A stretch of DNA of 64,000 nt from Mactromeris polynyma (GCA_032209605.1 JASFXZ010000043.1:1784819-1848818), one strand, 5' to 3'. Positions 48,101 through 59,408 are shown, counted from the first letter of the stretch. Notes: generated by a model from the letters alone, not told the origin. A program made the numbers and translations.

Positions 48101-49370
48101 ACTTGATGTTGATCAATCCTATGAAGTTTGGCTGAAATCCAACCAGCAGTATTGTAGATAAAGCGCACACAAGCTAAAAGTTGGCGCACGGACGGACAGA
48201 CAGACGCCGAGGGCAAAAACAATATGTCTGACATACGAACAAAACTGCAAAGCAGGATTCATTTAACAGTTATACTAATTGAAAGTATTCTAGCAAAACA
48301 GTAGATCATAGGTTTAAAATATACTTACAGTTATACTAAGTAATTGAAAGAATAAAGCAGCCAGACGAAATAAGCGATCATAATTTTAACCAAATATATC
48401 TTTAAATCAAACAATGGAATGAAATGGTCAGCTAAGGTTGATGATCATAAATTCATGTACAACTAATATTGATAGAAACATGTAACACTCCTTACATAAA
48501 ATTAATGGTTGTAGTTTTAAAGTAAAATACATTGACTAGTAAATATTAGCATGGTGTTAAGATTTATAAACCTGAAAAAAATATCATAAAGCACACTACA
48601 ATTTAAGTGAAGAGGAGTATGAAATTGTGTAGCAAAACTGCCAATCATAGCTTTAAGCATAACATATTTACAACTCAGCATAAGAATTGTCTAATCAAAC
48701 TGCCCTGTCACTTTTAACTTCAATTTTGAAGCCTATAAAATCATAATGTAACAACATTTAATTAACAATTGGTACATCTTGCACATCAAAATGTGTAACA
48801 AGTATTTTACACACCTTTATTCAGAAAAAAATATACAATGGATACCCTGCATAATTGATAAAGGTGCCGACAGGTATTGTTAATAAGCATAAAAAACTTA
48901 TTCAATATCGCACATACAACAAAGTCCCTAGAATCATCAGCAATAAGTGCTCATCTCTTATGGCTAGAATCTACCAGTACATGATTCATGGATGTACTGA
49001 TTTCTTCCCCGAGATTATTTAAGTGTATTTAATCAAATGCATTTTTGATTTTTATTATACATGTAAATTTCATATCAAGTTAAACAAGAGTGGCAAACTG
49101 TCACAAAATACGCCCGTCACCGGGTGTTCCCATAATACGTCCCGTTTTTCAAACGGGGGTATAAAAATAATGAAGCTGACTGAAGAAGTATTTTACATTC
49201 ACAGTGTAATAAATGTGTATGGCATAAACACTTTGTACTACACAACCTCATACTTCTCAATAGTGATATGGAATAGTAACTTGTCGATAAATTGATAATT
49301 TAACTCATGATGGATATCAAGTCTAATTTCCTTTCCTTAATAATGTTAATGCCCTTGCTCCACATAAAAT

Positions 49371-49553
49371 TCATAGGCCAGTAATGCAGTCATGGACACT
49401 ATGAATGTTTCCTTCAATCACTTCAGTGTTATAATATCCTCCTCTCCAATGAACTCCATTATTGGACAGCCCAGCATATTTTGTCTCCATCTTGGATAAC
49501 TTTCTATCTCCTTTACTGCACATTTGCAAACTGTAAGGCATGCCTTTTCTCAT
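49371..49553 (-). CDS. Candidate 3' exon, intact in unit 2, broken in unit 1
   Basis: After an acceptor (GATTTGTATATTTCAG) the minus strand reads MRKGMPYSLQMCSKGDRKL... to ...GYYNTEVIEGNIHSVHDC and ends at TGA, 60 codons in all. In unit 1 (about 25505-25690) the acceptor reads TTTCAA, several indels are present, and a Trp codon is TGA. The intact/broken contrast hints at coding, but no family is recognised and no poly(A) signal was seen nearby. Confidence 0.3.
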   Translation of the reverse strand: MRKGMPYSLQMCSKGDRKLSKMETKYAGLSNNGVHWRGGYYNTEVIEGNIHSVHDCITGL

Positions 49554-50571
49554 CTGAAATATACAAATCAAATGAGTCAATTAGCCTCGAGAACATATTA
49601 ATGTGGCAACTATCTTAATTCACACAATTATTCAGGTACGCCAACAGTGAAGTGTGAAAAAAGAGGAAATGTTGCCATGGTCACGGGGCAACTTATTTCG
49701 AATTTACGTCGGATCTGCGGAAAATTCACATCCTTGTTATTGACCGCCTGGGCAATACTAGAAATGAATGTTTAGTTAGTCATTCAACATTCGAATATTT
49801 GAATACTGATTAGGCATACTTATATTCGAGAAAATTGCTCCTGGGTTACCAACCAGCACTAACCTGCTTCTCCTCAAGCAACTGACAACATCTCTACTTA
49901 AATCATAGTTCAGACTTTGGACGCATTATCTTCAGTTAAATTATCACGGAAGAACATACGCCTCCCCAAGGTTCTGAACCCATGACCTCTAGATTAGCAG
50001 TTGATCACTCTAATGATTGAGCTAATTGGACTGGCTACTACTAGTATAATCAAGATCACCGCCTGCGGGTGCCTGACGCTCGTCTGATAAGTTTCAAAAG
50101 AATACCTTGAACAGTTTCTGTGAATAAGTAGACTTTTTAGGGAGGGAGGGGGTTTGTCCCGAGAATTAAATAAAAATGTGTCCCGAGAATTAAAAAAAAA
50201 TGTGCCCCCAAAATTTTAGTTGTTGTTGTTGTGAATTTAGAAATGAAAACAAAAGAAAAAGTAAAACTTTTTTTCGTGGGGGGGGGAAGGGGGCTGGACC
50301 GAATGGGTTGACTGAATATTTGAAAAAAACAAAAATTGCCATAATATTAATATGTTGACTACCATAATTTTTAGACATTCTTTAAATAGGTCTCAAAATC
50401 AATCTACACAGCAGAAATGTAATACAATGCATTACAAAAGTATCCATTTCGGATTTCATACAGAGTTAATTTAAACAAATATTGCAGGCAATCTGGATTC
50501 AGACATTGTACCAATTTGAGTCCCAGTTCCTCGTAATTAGATAAGACTTATGTTTAAGTCTTTAAAAGTGA

Positions 50572-50759
50572 TCAGTAGGGGTAGCTGAATGTGACACTCT
50601 TGCATTTCTGATTTATAACCAGGCTTTGTTCAATGCAAGCTCTGGTTTGGTTATCTTGACATGTTATTTCATTTCTCTCACAGTTACACTTACATGGCCA
50701 TCTCTGGTTAGGAATATACACTCTGGATGCCTGTTTAGCTTTGCTTCGAGCTTTCCTAC
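50572..50759 (-). CDS. Cysteine-rich 3'-terminal exon, open in unit 3
   Basis: An acceptor (ATTTATTTTAG) precedes 62 codons: a basic start (GRKARSKAKQASR) and a cysteine-rich core (RWPCKCNCERNEITC...). It ends SVTFSYPY at a TGA (50572-50574). The Cys spacing (C-x-C-x-C-x6-C) looks extracellular, somewhat von Willebrand C-like, but I cannot assign a family. Its incoming phase (one base needed) matches the upstream exon at 50906-51039. Units 1 and 2 carry the same exon with a 1-bp frameshift and a 16-bp deletion, so unit 3 is the only copy with coding capacity in view. Confidence 0.5.
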
Positions 50760-50905
50760 CTAAAATAAATTAAGTATTGTTTAAGTACATTTTGACTTTT
50801 TATATACATAACTCTGGCATTGATAAATATTTTACTTATTTAATATTGAACAAACTAAAAACTAGAGAAAAGGCATTGCAAGATGTCTACATATCAAGCG
50901 CATAC

Positions 50906-51039
50906 CCATCATGTCTCTCTTCAACTTGCAGGGGTTTCCGAGATGCCAGTTCCCTGCATCACTGATACAATTTTTGGACCTGGGACGAGCATTTACAACT
51001 GACCATGTATCCCAAGGACCCACAAAACAAATACATATT
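50906..51039 (-). CDS. Exon with thrombospondin-type-1-like stretch, unit 3
   Basis: The minus-strand frame reads CFVGPWDTWSVVNARPRS then KNCISDAGNWHLGNPCKL and ends with one base at a donor (ATGG/GTATGC). That base completes the first codon of the next exon. W-x-x-W-S followed by R-x-R-x-x-C and a late C-x-x-x-x-x-x-x-x-x-x-x-x-x-C recalls thrombospondin type 1 repeats, though the first expected Cys is Val. The upstream boundary is uncertain; I used AAATTTAG/AATATG. Units 1 and 2 have lost the upstream half. Earlier exons should lie at higher coordinates but were not found. Confidence 0.4.
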
Positions 51040-51897
51040 CTAAATTTCAGATATATTCTATGTGCTTATTTCTGTTCTTTTCCATAAAAACATTTATCAA
51101 TATCATTCAAGCACTTGCACTATTGATCTAGTAAAATTTAAAACATCCATTAATTGACCTCAAAAAATTATCATGGACTCCCAAAATGTCTGAGTTTGAG
51201 GGAAAACCCTGAACTTGTTAAATATTTTAATTATGTCATGGTCAATAACTGCATCATAAATTGAATGGATAATCTGTTGTTTTTTTCATATTTAAGCATA
51301 CTGCAATATGGATCTGATCAAAGTGTTTTGGCACCATCTTTTGCTTATAATGTTAGTTGATGCATGATCTGTGAATTTGACTCTCAGGAATTTTAGCTAT
51401 ACAACCTTTTGGATGGGAGTAAAAATGCAGTGTCTGAGTTCGAACTTTAAAGTAGTGTGTAAGAATTGGGGATAGCTCATTTTCAAATTTAAGGAACTGC
51501 AGCATTAGTCAGAAACCTGTCACAACATATATTTCTGTATGATGGATCTCGCTTAAGACTTTCAGAAAACCATATAAAATATTTCTTTACTATGTAACGA
51601 GTGTAGATCTTATACCGTATGTAACCTGTTTACAATTATTTGATAAGAAGTGATATCCCTAGTATAGTGTTATATAGATCTAGCTGAATTTGACAGATTT
51701 GACACGAAATAAAACACTTAACTTGACCTAACAGGGGCGTACCTGGACAATTTTGAAGTGTACGCCAAGTGTGAGCATCGTACGTATGAAACGAGCGGTC
51801 TATATAATCAATAGGTGAACTCTATTTTCCTCACTAATTGCATTCAAAACAGTGAATGGGCAGTAAGTGTGGGAGGGCCCCCCATGCTGGTGGGGGT
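50999..51897. other. Segment private to unit 3 (~900 bp)
   Basis: Units 1 and 2 join the flanking sequences directly near 880/27480. The low-coordinate end contains the first half of the thrombospondin-like exon, so at least part is a deletion in units 1 and 2. The high-coordinate end (about 51725-51897) has AGGGGCGTACCTGG and CCCCCCATGCTGGTGGGGG, like the end of an inserted DNA transposon. Confidence 0.5.
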
Positions 51898-53219
51898 TTG
51901 GGAAATTTTGAAAATTTCGAAAATTAGGAGGCAAGTGAGGCGTTTTCATGCTATATAATTATTGTTGAAGAATAAATTACAGTGTCAAACACCTGATTTA
52001 TTCGGGCGAATTTGCCCATAACCCCATCCCCCTAGCCTTCCGTTTTTATTGCATTTTTTGGAACTTTTATTTTTTCACTTTTTCTGAGGAAATGCTTGGC
52101 CTAAACGCGCCTGCCTAAGTCACTTAGAAAACATTGCTGTTAGCAATGCTGTTAGCAAAGACCTCATGGCTCAAGGCCTAAGCTGTAGCATGTGACATTT
52201 TCATACAAGACAAAAATATAATAAACATGTTGGTGCATGCATAATTTTAAATGACGGCTTTTTTATATTATATTCTTAATTAAAAACATATATTAGAAAT
52301 TTCATACTGAGTTGTCTGAAATTCCTAGATAATCGATATACTTTCGTTTTACTACTATCGGATGAAAAAAATTGAAACATGTCGATATCAAACTTATAAA
52401 AGTATTTCTCGTGACAAGAAATTGGGCCAATGGGGTGGTTTAAAACTAAACCTAACTGGTACAATACTGCCGTCACTATGATCAGACAGGAGAAAAGTTA
52501 TTGTCTGGGTTCATGCAGCTGAACGGATTTGACATTACACTGTAGTCATTATCGAGTCAAAGACATAGGTCTGACTCTGATAGTGCCAGCATTGCAGTAC
52601 TAATAATCAGTTCAACAAAATAAAATCAGCAATCAATATACAATAATAGTAAATACAGATAGAATCTATTCACCTCAGCGAAACTTGAACTTGGTTACGT
52701 TGGTAAAAGTTGGTTGGAGATAGGATGAAACATGTGAAAACGTCGCCAAAATCCACAAGATTCCTCCGTGCTGACGAGAATGTTGGGCTAGACAACTACA
52801 CAAAGAGCCGCCGGAAACATCGTAAACATATCTAGCAGAAAACATCGCAAAATTTTGAGGTGTGTCTTTGCTATCATCGTCTTGACCGGAAGTTTACTCG
52901 CCATCGATATTCATCATCCCAAGAAAACTGTACGTCCCATCCTCTGATTTTGTTATGTATTTGATGAGAATAATGATATGTCTGACATGTATATATCAAT
53001 TGAAGAATGGGAGTCTTGATACAAACGGCTTTTCTTAATTATTTGAGTTATTTTTGGCGAGTGAGTTTGCACGAATAATCGCGTATTAATTTCTAGTTTA
53101 ATTAGTTCCTCTGTATCGTCTGCTCATCGCAAATTAATACCACGCAGACGCTTGGAATTTAAGGGTGATGTACACCTCGGAGACATAAATAGATCTAGTG
53201 CAATGTCGTTACGTCATTA

Positions 53220-53323
53220 AAAGTCTCGTGCGCGGTCGGTTCTTCACAACAAACGCTACAAAATTCTCGCATCTTCAGCTGTAAAACTTCAAGGAACTGG
53301 CGACTATCTGAAGGCAACCATTA
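53220..53323 (+). promoter_or_regulatory. Possible promoter and first exon of the plus-strand gene (unit 3)
   Basis: This is the counterpart of 2168-2274. TTACGTCA, TTAAAAG and the presumed start are conserved, but the donor-like site reads AAG/GCAACC instead of AAG/GTAACC. GC donors exist, so this does not exclude use. Linkage to exons a-c is inference. Confidence 0.3.
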
Positions 53324-53325
53324 TG

Positions 53326-53335
53326 TACCGGTGTA
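53326..53335. other. Empty (pre-insertion) site of the palindrome element in unit 3
   Basis: Unit 3 reads TATGTACCGGTGTAACTGAG continuously. In units 1 and 2 the same flanks are separated by the palindrome insert. This defines the insertion point and shows that unit 3 split from the unit 1/2 ancestor before the insertion. Confidence 0.8.
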
Positions 53336-53769
53336 ACTGAGTTTAAGTGTTATGCAGTAGATTACAAGTAAAAAATTGCTGCCTGATGCAGTAAAGGTGT
53401 GTGCACGGCGTAAACAAAATGAAATAGGACAACTGCTAATTTGAACTAACAGTATGTGTTTATTATGCTTTAATGTGTAACTATATAATATTGTATATAA
53501 GTACATTTGTAGTTTTAGTAGTAGTTTATGAGATATTTATTAAGGAACAGACTAGATTTTGTATGGACAGTGAAATATAAATAGAAATTGATAGTGTGGA
53601 AAACTTTCATGATAATGAACATCATGCATGTAAATTAAGACAACATTATGCATCTCAAAATGCAAACATTGATTGAAATATATTAACATTAATCACAATC
53701 ATATCAGGGTAGAAATAAATAATGGAATACCGACAAATTTACATAATTAGTATTTACTAAAAATTAAAA

Positions 53770-54530
53770 AAAAACAATAATCACTAAATGATATTGCATA
53801 TCATGTCAAAATGTGAAATCACTACAGTGTAATTAACAACATGTCAGTGGACAAACAGACATCCAGCATCACACACTGAATTAATCAAGCAATTGGTGAA
53901 TGTAAAATGAGTTTAGACATTTTGAAAGTTAGAAAAATAGTGTAATTTAATGTAAATGATAGCTAAAAAGTGACACCTGAGAGAACTATAAAATGCTACC
54001 CGAATGAACAAGTGGTAGGAAGTGTAAGCAGGCCGTAGTATATGAATGACTATTATAATAAGACAAAGAACATAGCAAAGAGAAATAAAACCGTATTTAC
54101 TTATATCTCATATTTACAGTGGAAAGAAATAATGCAAAACTGACCAAAATGCAACACAATAACTCAATACAAAAACATTAATCACTACATGATATAGTAC
54201 CTTGTGAGATCACTTCAGTACGTAACAACCACATGCTAGCATTACACACTGGATAAGTTATCAAGCAGTGTGAATGTATAATGAGTATAAACTTTGTGGA
54301 TGACTGGATAATGGTGTAAATAAAAAATAATAAATAATACCTGAATCTACAAAAGTGATAGGAGGAGTACACAGACTGGTTTAGCAGACTTAGTATATGA
54401 ATAACTAGTAAAGTAAACAAAAAGAGAAATATAAACGTATTTACATACAACACATACATATTACCAGTAGAAAGAAATAATGCAATATTGACCAAAAAGC
54501 AAAAACGATTACTCAATACAATCAAAGCAA
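53770..54530. repeat. Divergent two-copy tandem duplication (~380 bp each)
   Basis: 53770-54172 and 54173-54530 share phrases such as AATCACTA.ATGATAT, GAAAGAAATAATGCAA and ACTCAATACAA in the same order with many differences. They are AT-rich without a coding frame. Confidence 0.6.
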
Positions 54531-54539
54531 ACAAATGGG

Positions 54540-56850
54540 GTGTGGGACGGTACCACTTGTCTCTGTATCCAAGCTGGCAACTCGTTGCATATATATTTTT
54601 GTATTGTAATTAAACAGTTTCATAATATCAAAGTTTGGGTAAATAGGTAAGAAGGTTTGCATGAATATGGAATAAAACAAAAACATAAGACAGAAATGTG
54701 AAAAAGAATAAAATTGATCTTCAATCCGACTTGTTCTAGAAATGCTAGATTTTCAATCCAAAATAAAGACAAATGGTCAGTAATAATGGTAGAACCTTAA
54801 GACTGTAAAACAAGTGAAATGTATGTCATGAATATATGAAATGACATATTTAATTATATCCCCATTAAATCAGTATGCCCAGGCGTAAAGTTATGATAAC
54901 TTTAGCTTGCCATAGGTTATGAGTTATCTTGTTGTGGCGGGGTATTTTTCCAATTAATTTTCAAAGCACAACTTTGATGAAAATCTAACAGGTTTTTTTA
55001 GAGATGAACAGCAGACAAGGTTTTCAAGTTTCAGACACCTGTTGACCTTTAACATTATGACCCCAAATTACAATATGAACTACTAGACTTCATACTGATA
55101 CTTCCAAGCAAGTTGATGAAAATCTAACACTGGGGTTTGGAGATAAAGGGAGAACAAGGCAAACTGGACAGACAAACATACAATATAATACATAATAAAT
55201 ACAACATAAGACATAATAAATACAACATGATGAACACAAATGTACAAGCAATAACAACATTTTAAATATTATTACTAAACTGTTTACTTCATATGCAGCT
55301 TAATTGCAAATCATCATCTTATGTATATACATGAAAACAGGTCAAATCATCCAAGTTTTGTTTTAAAAGAAACTCTTTTGAGCTTAGTCAGTAACAAAAT
55401 GTTGAAAGTATGTTGAAATTCTGTTAGACCAGTTCTATCAAAAGTTGAAAGTAGACTGGGGACACAGCATAGGGCTATCCAAGTAACATTTTTACCAGGT
55501 TTGGTTTAAACTGGTCTAGCAGCTTTAGATATAATATCCAAAATGTGTCAGCGAATCAGATGTTGGATGTAATTTTGGTACAGTACAATCATGTACAATG
55601 TTCATAGCAAATCAGCCAAAGGGTAAATATATTTTTTTAGAAAAAATGTCTGTCAATCAGAAGCCCTAGTGGCTATTTTGGAATTTGAGTGGGGCTGAGT
55701 GGGCTGTGTGACACAATATTTGAGGACAATCATCCAATGAACAAATCTACCAAATTTGATTCAAATTGTCCAAGTGGTTTTGGAAATGTCGCAGTGGGCA
55801 ACAGATGGTAAGTGATGGCAATAGGTAACTTGGTTCAGGTGAGCAAAAAACATGGAATTCAGCTTACACTTCTGTAAGCGTACAATTAAATATTCAAGCA
55901 GATTTGTCTGAAAAGTGTTACTAAATCAATAAAAGACATGTACACTGATACATAAAAAACATATACTTACATGTGCACTATAATACTTAATTCAACAAAA
56001 ACATTGTTCCATTTCTTACATATACACATATATGTATAATTGCATAGGCTGTGTTAAACAGAGAAATGAAGCCTTAATGAGGTTCATATTAATGTGAAGA
56101 ACATTACTGAGATATTGCAATATACATATATAATAATTATTCAATTGGGATAGTGATGTGACGAAAGTATTCATAATTTTTTTGTCGGGGGGGGGGGTCA
56201 TTTCGAATGAGTTAAATAATTAAAAAATATCAAAGTGAAACAAACAGCTATAAAACACCGGAAGACTGAAACAAGACATGCCTATTGCAAAAGCACATTA
56301 ACACATTTATCCTAAGACTAGATATATTACAAACTATCTATATTGTAAGAACTGTTACAACTATCAAAGACAAGCAAAGTCAACTATCAAAACAGAGCAC
56401 AACATATTCAAGTACGAGGCCAAAGCAAAAATAAAATCAAAATAAGGGAGGGCTGGGTTTTTTTAAACTTTTGAGTGCCGACTGGGTTTTTTTACATGTG
56501 GTATTTTGTCATATTTAACTTTTGCCATACAGTAAAAAGGCTTATGCACAAATATTATAAATATTGTCCTTGCACTAAAACAAGCTGATTTGATACATTT
56601 AAGATTAAAGGGCTGTTCCATTCGCCAATAACATCAAATGTGAAAAAAACTATAATTTGGCAACAGTTCTTCAATTTTGGCAACAAAATTATTCCAAAAG
56701 AATACATACTTTTAAAGCAATTGCATAATTTTTCGTGCTTTTTATCAAATTTGGTGTGTACTTTGAATATGCCACAGGGAATCATGTTTTCAAATTAAAA
56801 AAAATAGCACCTTCAATACCGGGGATATGAATAAATACCAAATGATATCA
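54540..56850. other. AT-rich DNA with a reverse-oriented dispersed repeat
   Basis: GGTTCAGGTGAGCAAAAAA at about 55825 is the reverse of the TTTAGCTCACCTGAGC repeat start, with related text from about 55000. A G run follows at about 56187, and a GGGTTTTTTT-containing repeat at 56450-56790. I see no supported gene. Confidence 0.45.
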
Positions 56851-56867
56851 GAAATGGAAGTATCTAG

Positions 56868-56873
56868 TTTATT
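56868..56873 (-). terminator. Poly(A) signal of the unit 3 minus-strand gene
   Basis: AATAAA on the minus strand lies about 75 nt downstream of the TAA at 56947-56949, a normal 3' UTR distance. Confidence 0.5.
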
Positions 56874-56946
56874 GCATAACTTTGATTGCAGTGTCCGTTG
56901 TTCCGAATAGATAAGGGTTCACTGCCCTTGTAAGTGCATGTGACAC

Positions 56947-57138
56947 TTATTTACGGTTTACACAAGGCAAAATATGAAGCTCTAAATTTTCATCTTGCAT
57001 ATCTGGGAACATCTGCTTCGCCATTCCTACAGGTACCGCAACTACTTTGTCATCTATTGTTAAGAAGGAGAACTCATCTTCTTCCTGACAAACACTATCC
57101 ACCTCATCAATTACTTCTTTCACTGAAAAGTCTGTTTT
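56947..57138 (-). CDS. Terminal coding exon of an unrecognised gene (unit 3)
   Basis: A textbook acceptor (TACTATTGTATTTTAACAG) is followed by 63 codons in phase 0. They begin KTDFSVKEVIDEVDSVCQ, pass through FSFLTIDDKVVAVPVGMA and end LHILPCVNRK at TAA. The acidic, evenly mixed composition is clearly protein-like. The upstream exon (57953-57995) ends in the matching phase at a consensus donor, and an AATAAA lies downstream. I recognise no domain. Units 1 and 2 lack the whole locus. Confidence 0.65.
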   Translation of the reverse strand, partial: KTDFSVKEVIDEVDSVCQEEDEFSFLTIDDKVVAVPVGMAKQMFPDMQDENLELHILPCVNRK

Positions 57139-57952
57139 CTGTTAAAATACAATAGTATAGGTATATTGTAAGGGTATTAATGAAACATATTTAAGAAATA
57201 TCTGGACAATTTTTGCTATATTTAGGTGTTGAACCTTTCGCCTAGAGTTAAAGCTCTTATGATGGAGTGTGAGGATGAGTGACAGAATCATGTTTATGAT
57301 AAAACAATATTATTACTTTGATCTTGCTGCCATATATTGTCCCTTTGACGGTTTGTCGTTCTTTAATTGTATATTTCTTTACTTTTCTGCTTTAACAATG
57401 GATTTAGTTACATGTTTATTATAACCATGGCATATTAATGTCTTCATGTAAAATTTAATGGTATTAAAAAGCATTAGGCAATAACAATATATTTCAAAAG
57501 AATCAGTTGACAGGTGCTAAAATTATTAAACTAAAGCTATCTGAATGGACAAAAAAAACTTGATGCCCTTTTTGATGATATAAATACTGTACTACAGTAT
57601 ATTCAGAATTTTTTTGCAATATTTTATTTTAGCTTAAGTTAACAGGCGACAGGACTGCAATAATTTAAACTTGCTATTTAAATTTGTATAGCAGAATATC
57701 AATGTATCATTTCCTATATTTTCACAAAATTCAAGGACCAAAACAGCATTTGCACTGCTATTTTATTCATTCAACATCTCTTTCAAATTAACTTTTTCCA
57801 CGAACATTTAAGTATTAAACTTCAAATTATGAACTTATATACAAGAAAATGTTACACTCACTTCAACGTGATTTTTCCACTAGCTTTTAAAGTCACTATT
57901 TTTATCTGTTTAAAGTGAGTTTATCATACAGTAGGAGAACCATGTGACATAC

Positions 57953-57995
57953 CGTGATTAAGGTCTTGGAATTTGTTGAAAGGGAAACTTCATTT
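57953..57995 (-). CDS. Internal 43-nt exon of the same gene (unit 3)
   Basis: It has an acceptor CAAATACCTACAG and a consensus donor ACG/GTATGT. It contributes one base, then NEVSLSTNSKTLIT, and ends in phase 0, as the terminal exon requires. The exon is too short to judge alone; the fit of both splice sites and phase is the evidence. Confidence 0.55.
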
Positions 57996-58027
57996 CTGTA
58001 GGTATTTGTAACACTGTCTGTTATGAC

Positions 58028-58157
58028 AAGTCTCCTGCTTGAAAGGTTTCATTCACACATTTGCACCATAAGGCCACCTCATATTTGTTTGTTGCATCTT
58101 CAAAATATATTGTCTTTATTTTGACATTCTCAGTACCTCACATACAGCTTAATCTTC
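58028..58157 (-). CDS. Internal exon with an apparent 1-base frame slip (unit 3)
   Basis: A good acceptor (ACCTTTTATCGCAG) starts KIKLYVR in the phase left by the upstream exon. The rest reads TENVKIKTIYFEDATN then KYEVALWCKCVNETFQAGDL in a frame one base away. Length (130 nt) does not fit both neighbours, so either a single base was gained near 58130, making this a decaying gene, or one boundary is wrong. The donor (CTT/GTCATA) is weak, though its phase fits the next exon. Confidence 0.4.
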
Positions 58158-58254
58158 CTGCGATAAAAGGTAAATTTATCAATAAAATACTGCATTAGAA
58201 TTTCCAATGGATAATAATGAATTTTGCCTGTCATCTCAAATAATGTTTTAAAAC

Positions 58255-58409
58255 AGCCATTCATTTGCTGATCGTGTATCTAAAGACATCAATTTGAAGA
58301 TGTCATCAGACATTATCTTAATAAATTTAGATTCTCCATCTATCATTGGCAGTGTTTTCCGTGGACTTTGAAAATTGAAGGTCATTGCAATTTCAGATCC
58401 GAGTGTCAT
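58255..58409 (-). CDS. First coding exon of the unrecognised gene (unit 3)
   Basis: From the ATG at 58409 the frame reads MTLGSEIAMTFNFQSPRKT then LPMIDGESKFIKIMSDDIF and ends ...RSANEW plus two bases, before a weak donor CT/GTTTTA. The phase matches the next acceptor. Upstream the frame is open for 17 further codons to a stop without another ATG, so this ATG is the likely start unless an upstream exon is spliced on. The predicted protein of all four exons is about 172 residues with no known domain. Confidence 0.5.
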
Positions 58410-58500
58410 TTCCAAATATTGGAGGTCATACAGGAATATGCTAAATCGAGTCGACGCTTATGTACTTAATCTATGACACATTCAGTCTGCATGTAATAAT

Positions 58501-58525
58501 GAAAGTGAAAGTTGAAACTGAAAGT
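58501..58525 (-). promoter_or_regulatory. Tandem GAAA element resembling an interferon-stimulated response element
   Basis: The plus strand holds four GAAA words spaced 6-7 bp apart (GAAAGTGAAAGTTGAAACTG then AAAGT). The IRF-binding consensus is GAAANNGAAANN. It lies about 92 bp upstream of the predicted ATG of the minus-strand gene, a typical promoter distance. Function is inferred from the motif only. Confidence 0.45.
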
Positions 58526-58798
58526 ACATTTTCGGATAATCGCTGTAAGGTTAGAACATGTGATCGGTGTATTTAATATAATTATCACGCATGTTTGAAC
58601 GATACATGACTTATTTATGAGGGAAAATACTGCAAAATATTAAACAGAGCACAGAGACGAATGCTGGCTGCATCATAACAAATAAAATGTAGGTCATGAT
58701 CAACCACGCGATGATGTAGCAAATTAGTCATATGTTAAAATATTCTGACATACGCAAGCGGGGTCAGCTCTACTTCACTTGTTTCGAATATTTTTCAG

Positions 58799-58898
58799 TA
58801 AATCAGGATTGCAATGGCAGGAAGAACTTGTAGAGATTACTGTATTAATGAAAGGAATGAGAGCAGCACAAAGATTATTTTATAGTTCCAGTATAGAG
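58799..58898 (+). CDS. Plus-strand exon a, intact in unit 3
   Basis: Between TATTTTTCAG and GAG/GTAATT the exon carries one base, then 33 open codons: KSGLQWQEELVEITVL, then MKGMRAAQRLFYSSSIE, ending in phase 0. It joins exon b (59409-59476) without a stop. Compared with units 1 and 2 the 3' half differs by a Lys-Arg change and a silent change in the Tyr codon, whereas another frame is stopped here. This supports this frame as the real one. The product looks helical, but no family is recognised. Confidence 0.55.
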
Positions 58899-59004
58899 GT
58901 AATTAAGGCAATAAAAATATAATTAGCTCTATCGTGTAAATACAAAATTTCAATAATGCACTGTATTTCAAAGTTCTCTAAAGGGCTTAATGGTCCTGCT
59001 ATCA

Positions 59005-59202
59005 TTATTCTAGAACTTGCCAAATATGTGTAACAACCAGACCGTTCTGGTAAAAAAAGGAATGGAACGGACTGTTGTCAGGCCTGGTAAAGCCTAGCTC
59101 TATTTGGCAGTATCTGCATTCATGTAAAATTACTTTGCTATAGGCCCCTAATAATGCCAAAATAAAAAAAAATCCAGCCTCTTTGGCAATAGTCCTTGCC
59201 AA
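59005..59202 (-). other. Open but unsupported frame conserved in all units
   Basis: The frame (start TTG, ...AKEAGFFFILALLGAYSK... to ...NGLVVTHIWQVLE) is open here and at 3863-4060 and 30748-30945. Only two substitutions separate unit 3 from unit 1, one of them silent. There is no ATG and no clear splice site, and the segment sits in the intron between exons a and b. I treat it as a conserved repeat rather than a gene. Confidence 0.3.
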
Positions 59203-59408
59203 GGTTTGGGTATTTTAATTGTATTTAATTAAGGTGTTTTGATATTACCACGGACATATAAACCATGGTTATATGTCTGTGATATTACTGCCCGAATTCA
59301 AATGACATATACCGACTTTTACATATTTCCATAAAGATACGAATTTCATTCATTTGTAACAATATCAGTTCTTGAAATATTATTTATTTCACTGTGTATT
59401 TTATTCAG

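Larger units (their letters stand above)
26600..50243. repeat. Tandem unit 2 of the same array
   Basis: It is nearly identical to unit 1 from 26600 to about 48787. Indels are a longer palindrome array (+285 bp), a BEL deletion (-2332 bp), the 69-bp array (-138 bp), a 70-bp deletion near 42524, the 20-bp satellite (about -40 bp) and the 120-bp array (-120 bp). After 48787 similarity to unit 1 drops abruptly. Confidence 0.95.
53366..58706. other. 5.3-kb segment private to unit 3
   Basis: It replaces about 118 bp of units 1 and 2 (3441-3558). It contains a divergent tandem duplication, a reverse-oriented dispersed repeat and a four-exon minus-strand gene. Whether it was inserted in unit 3 or lost from units 1 and 2 cannot be decided from the window. 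Confidence 0.7.
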
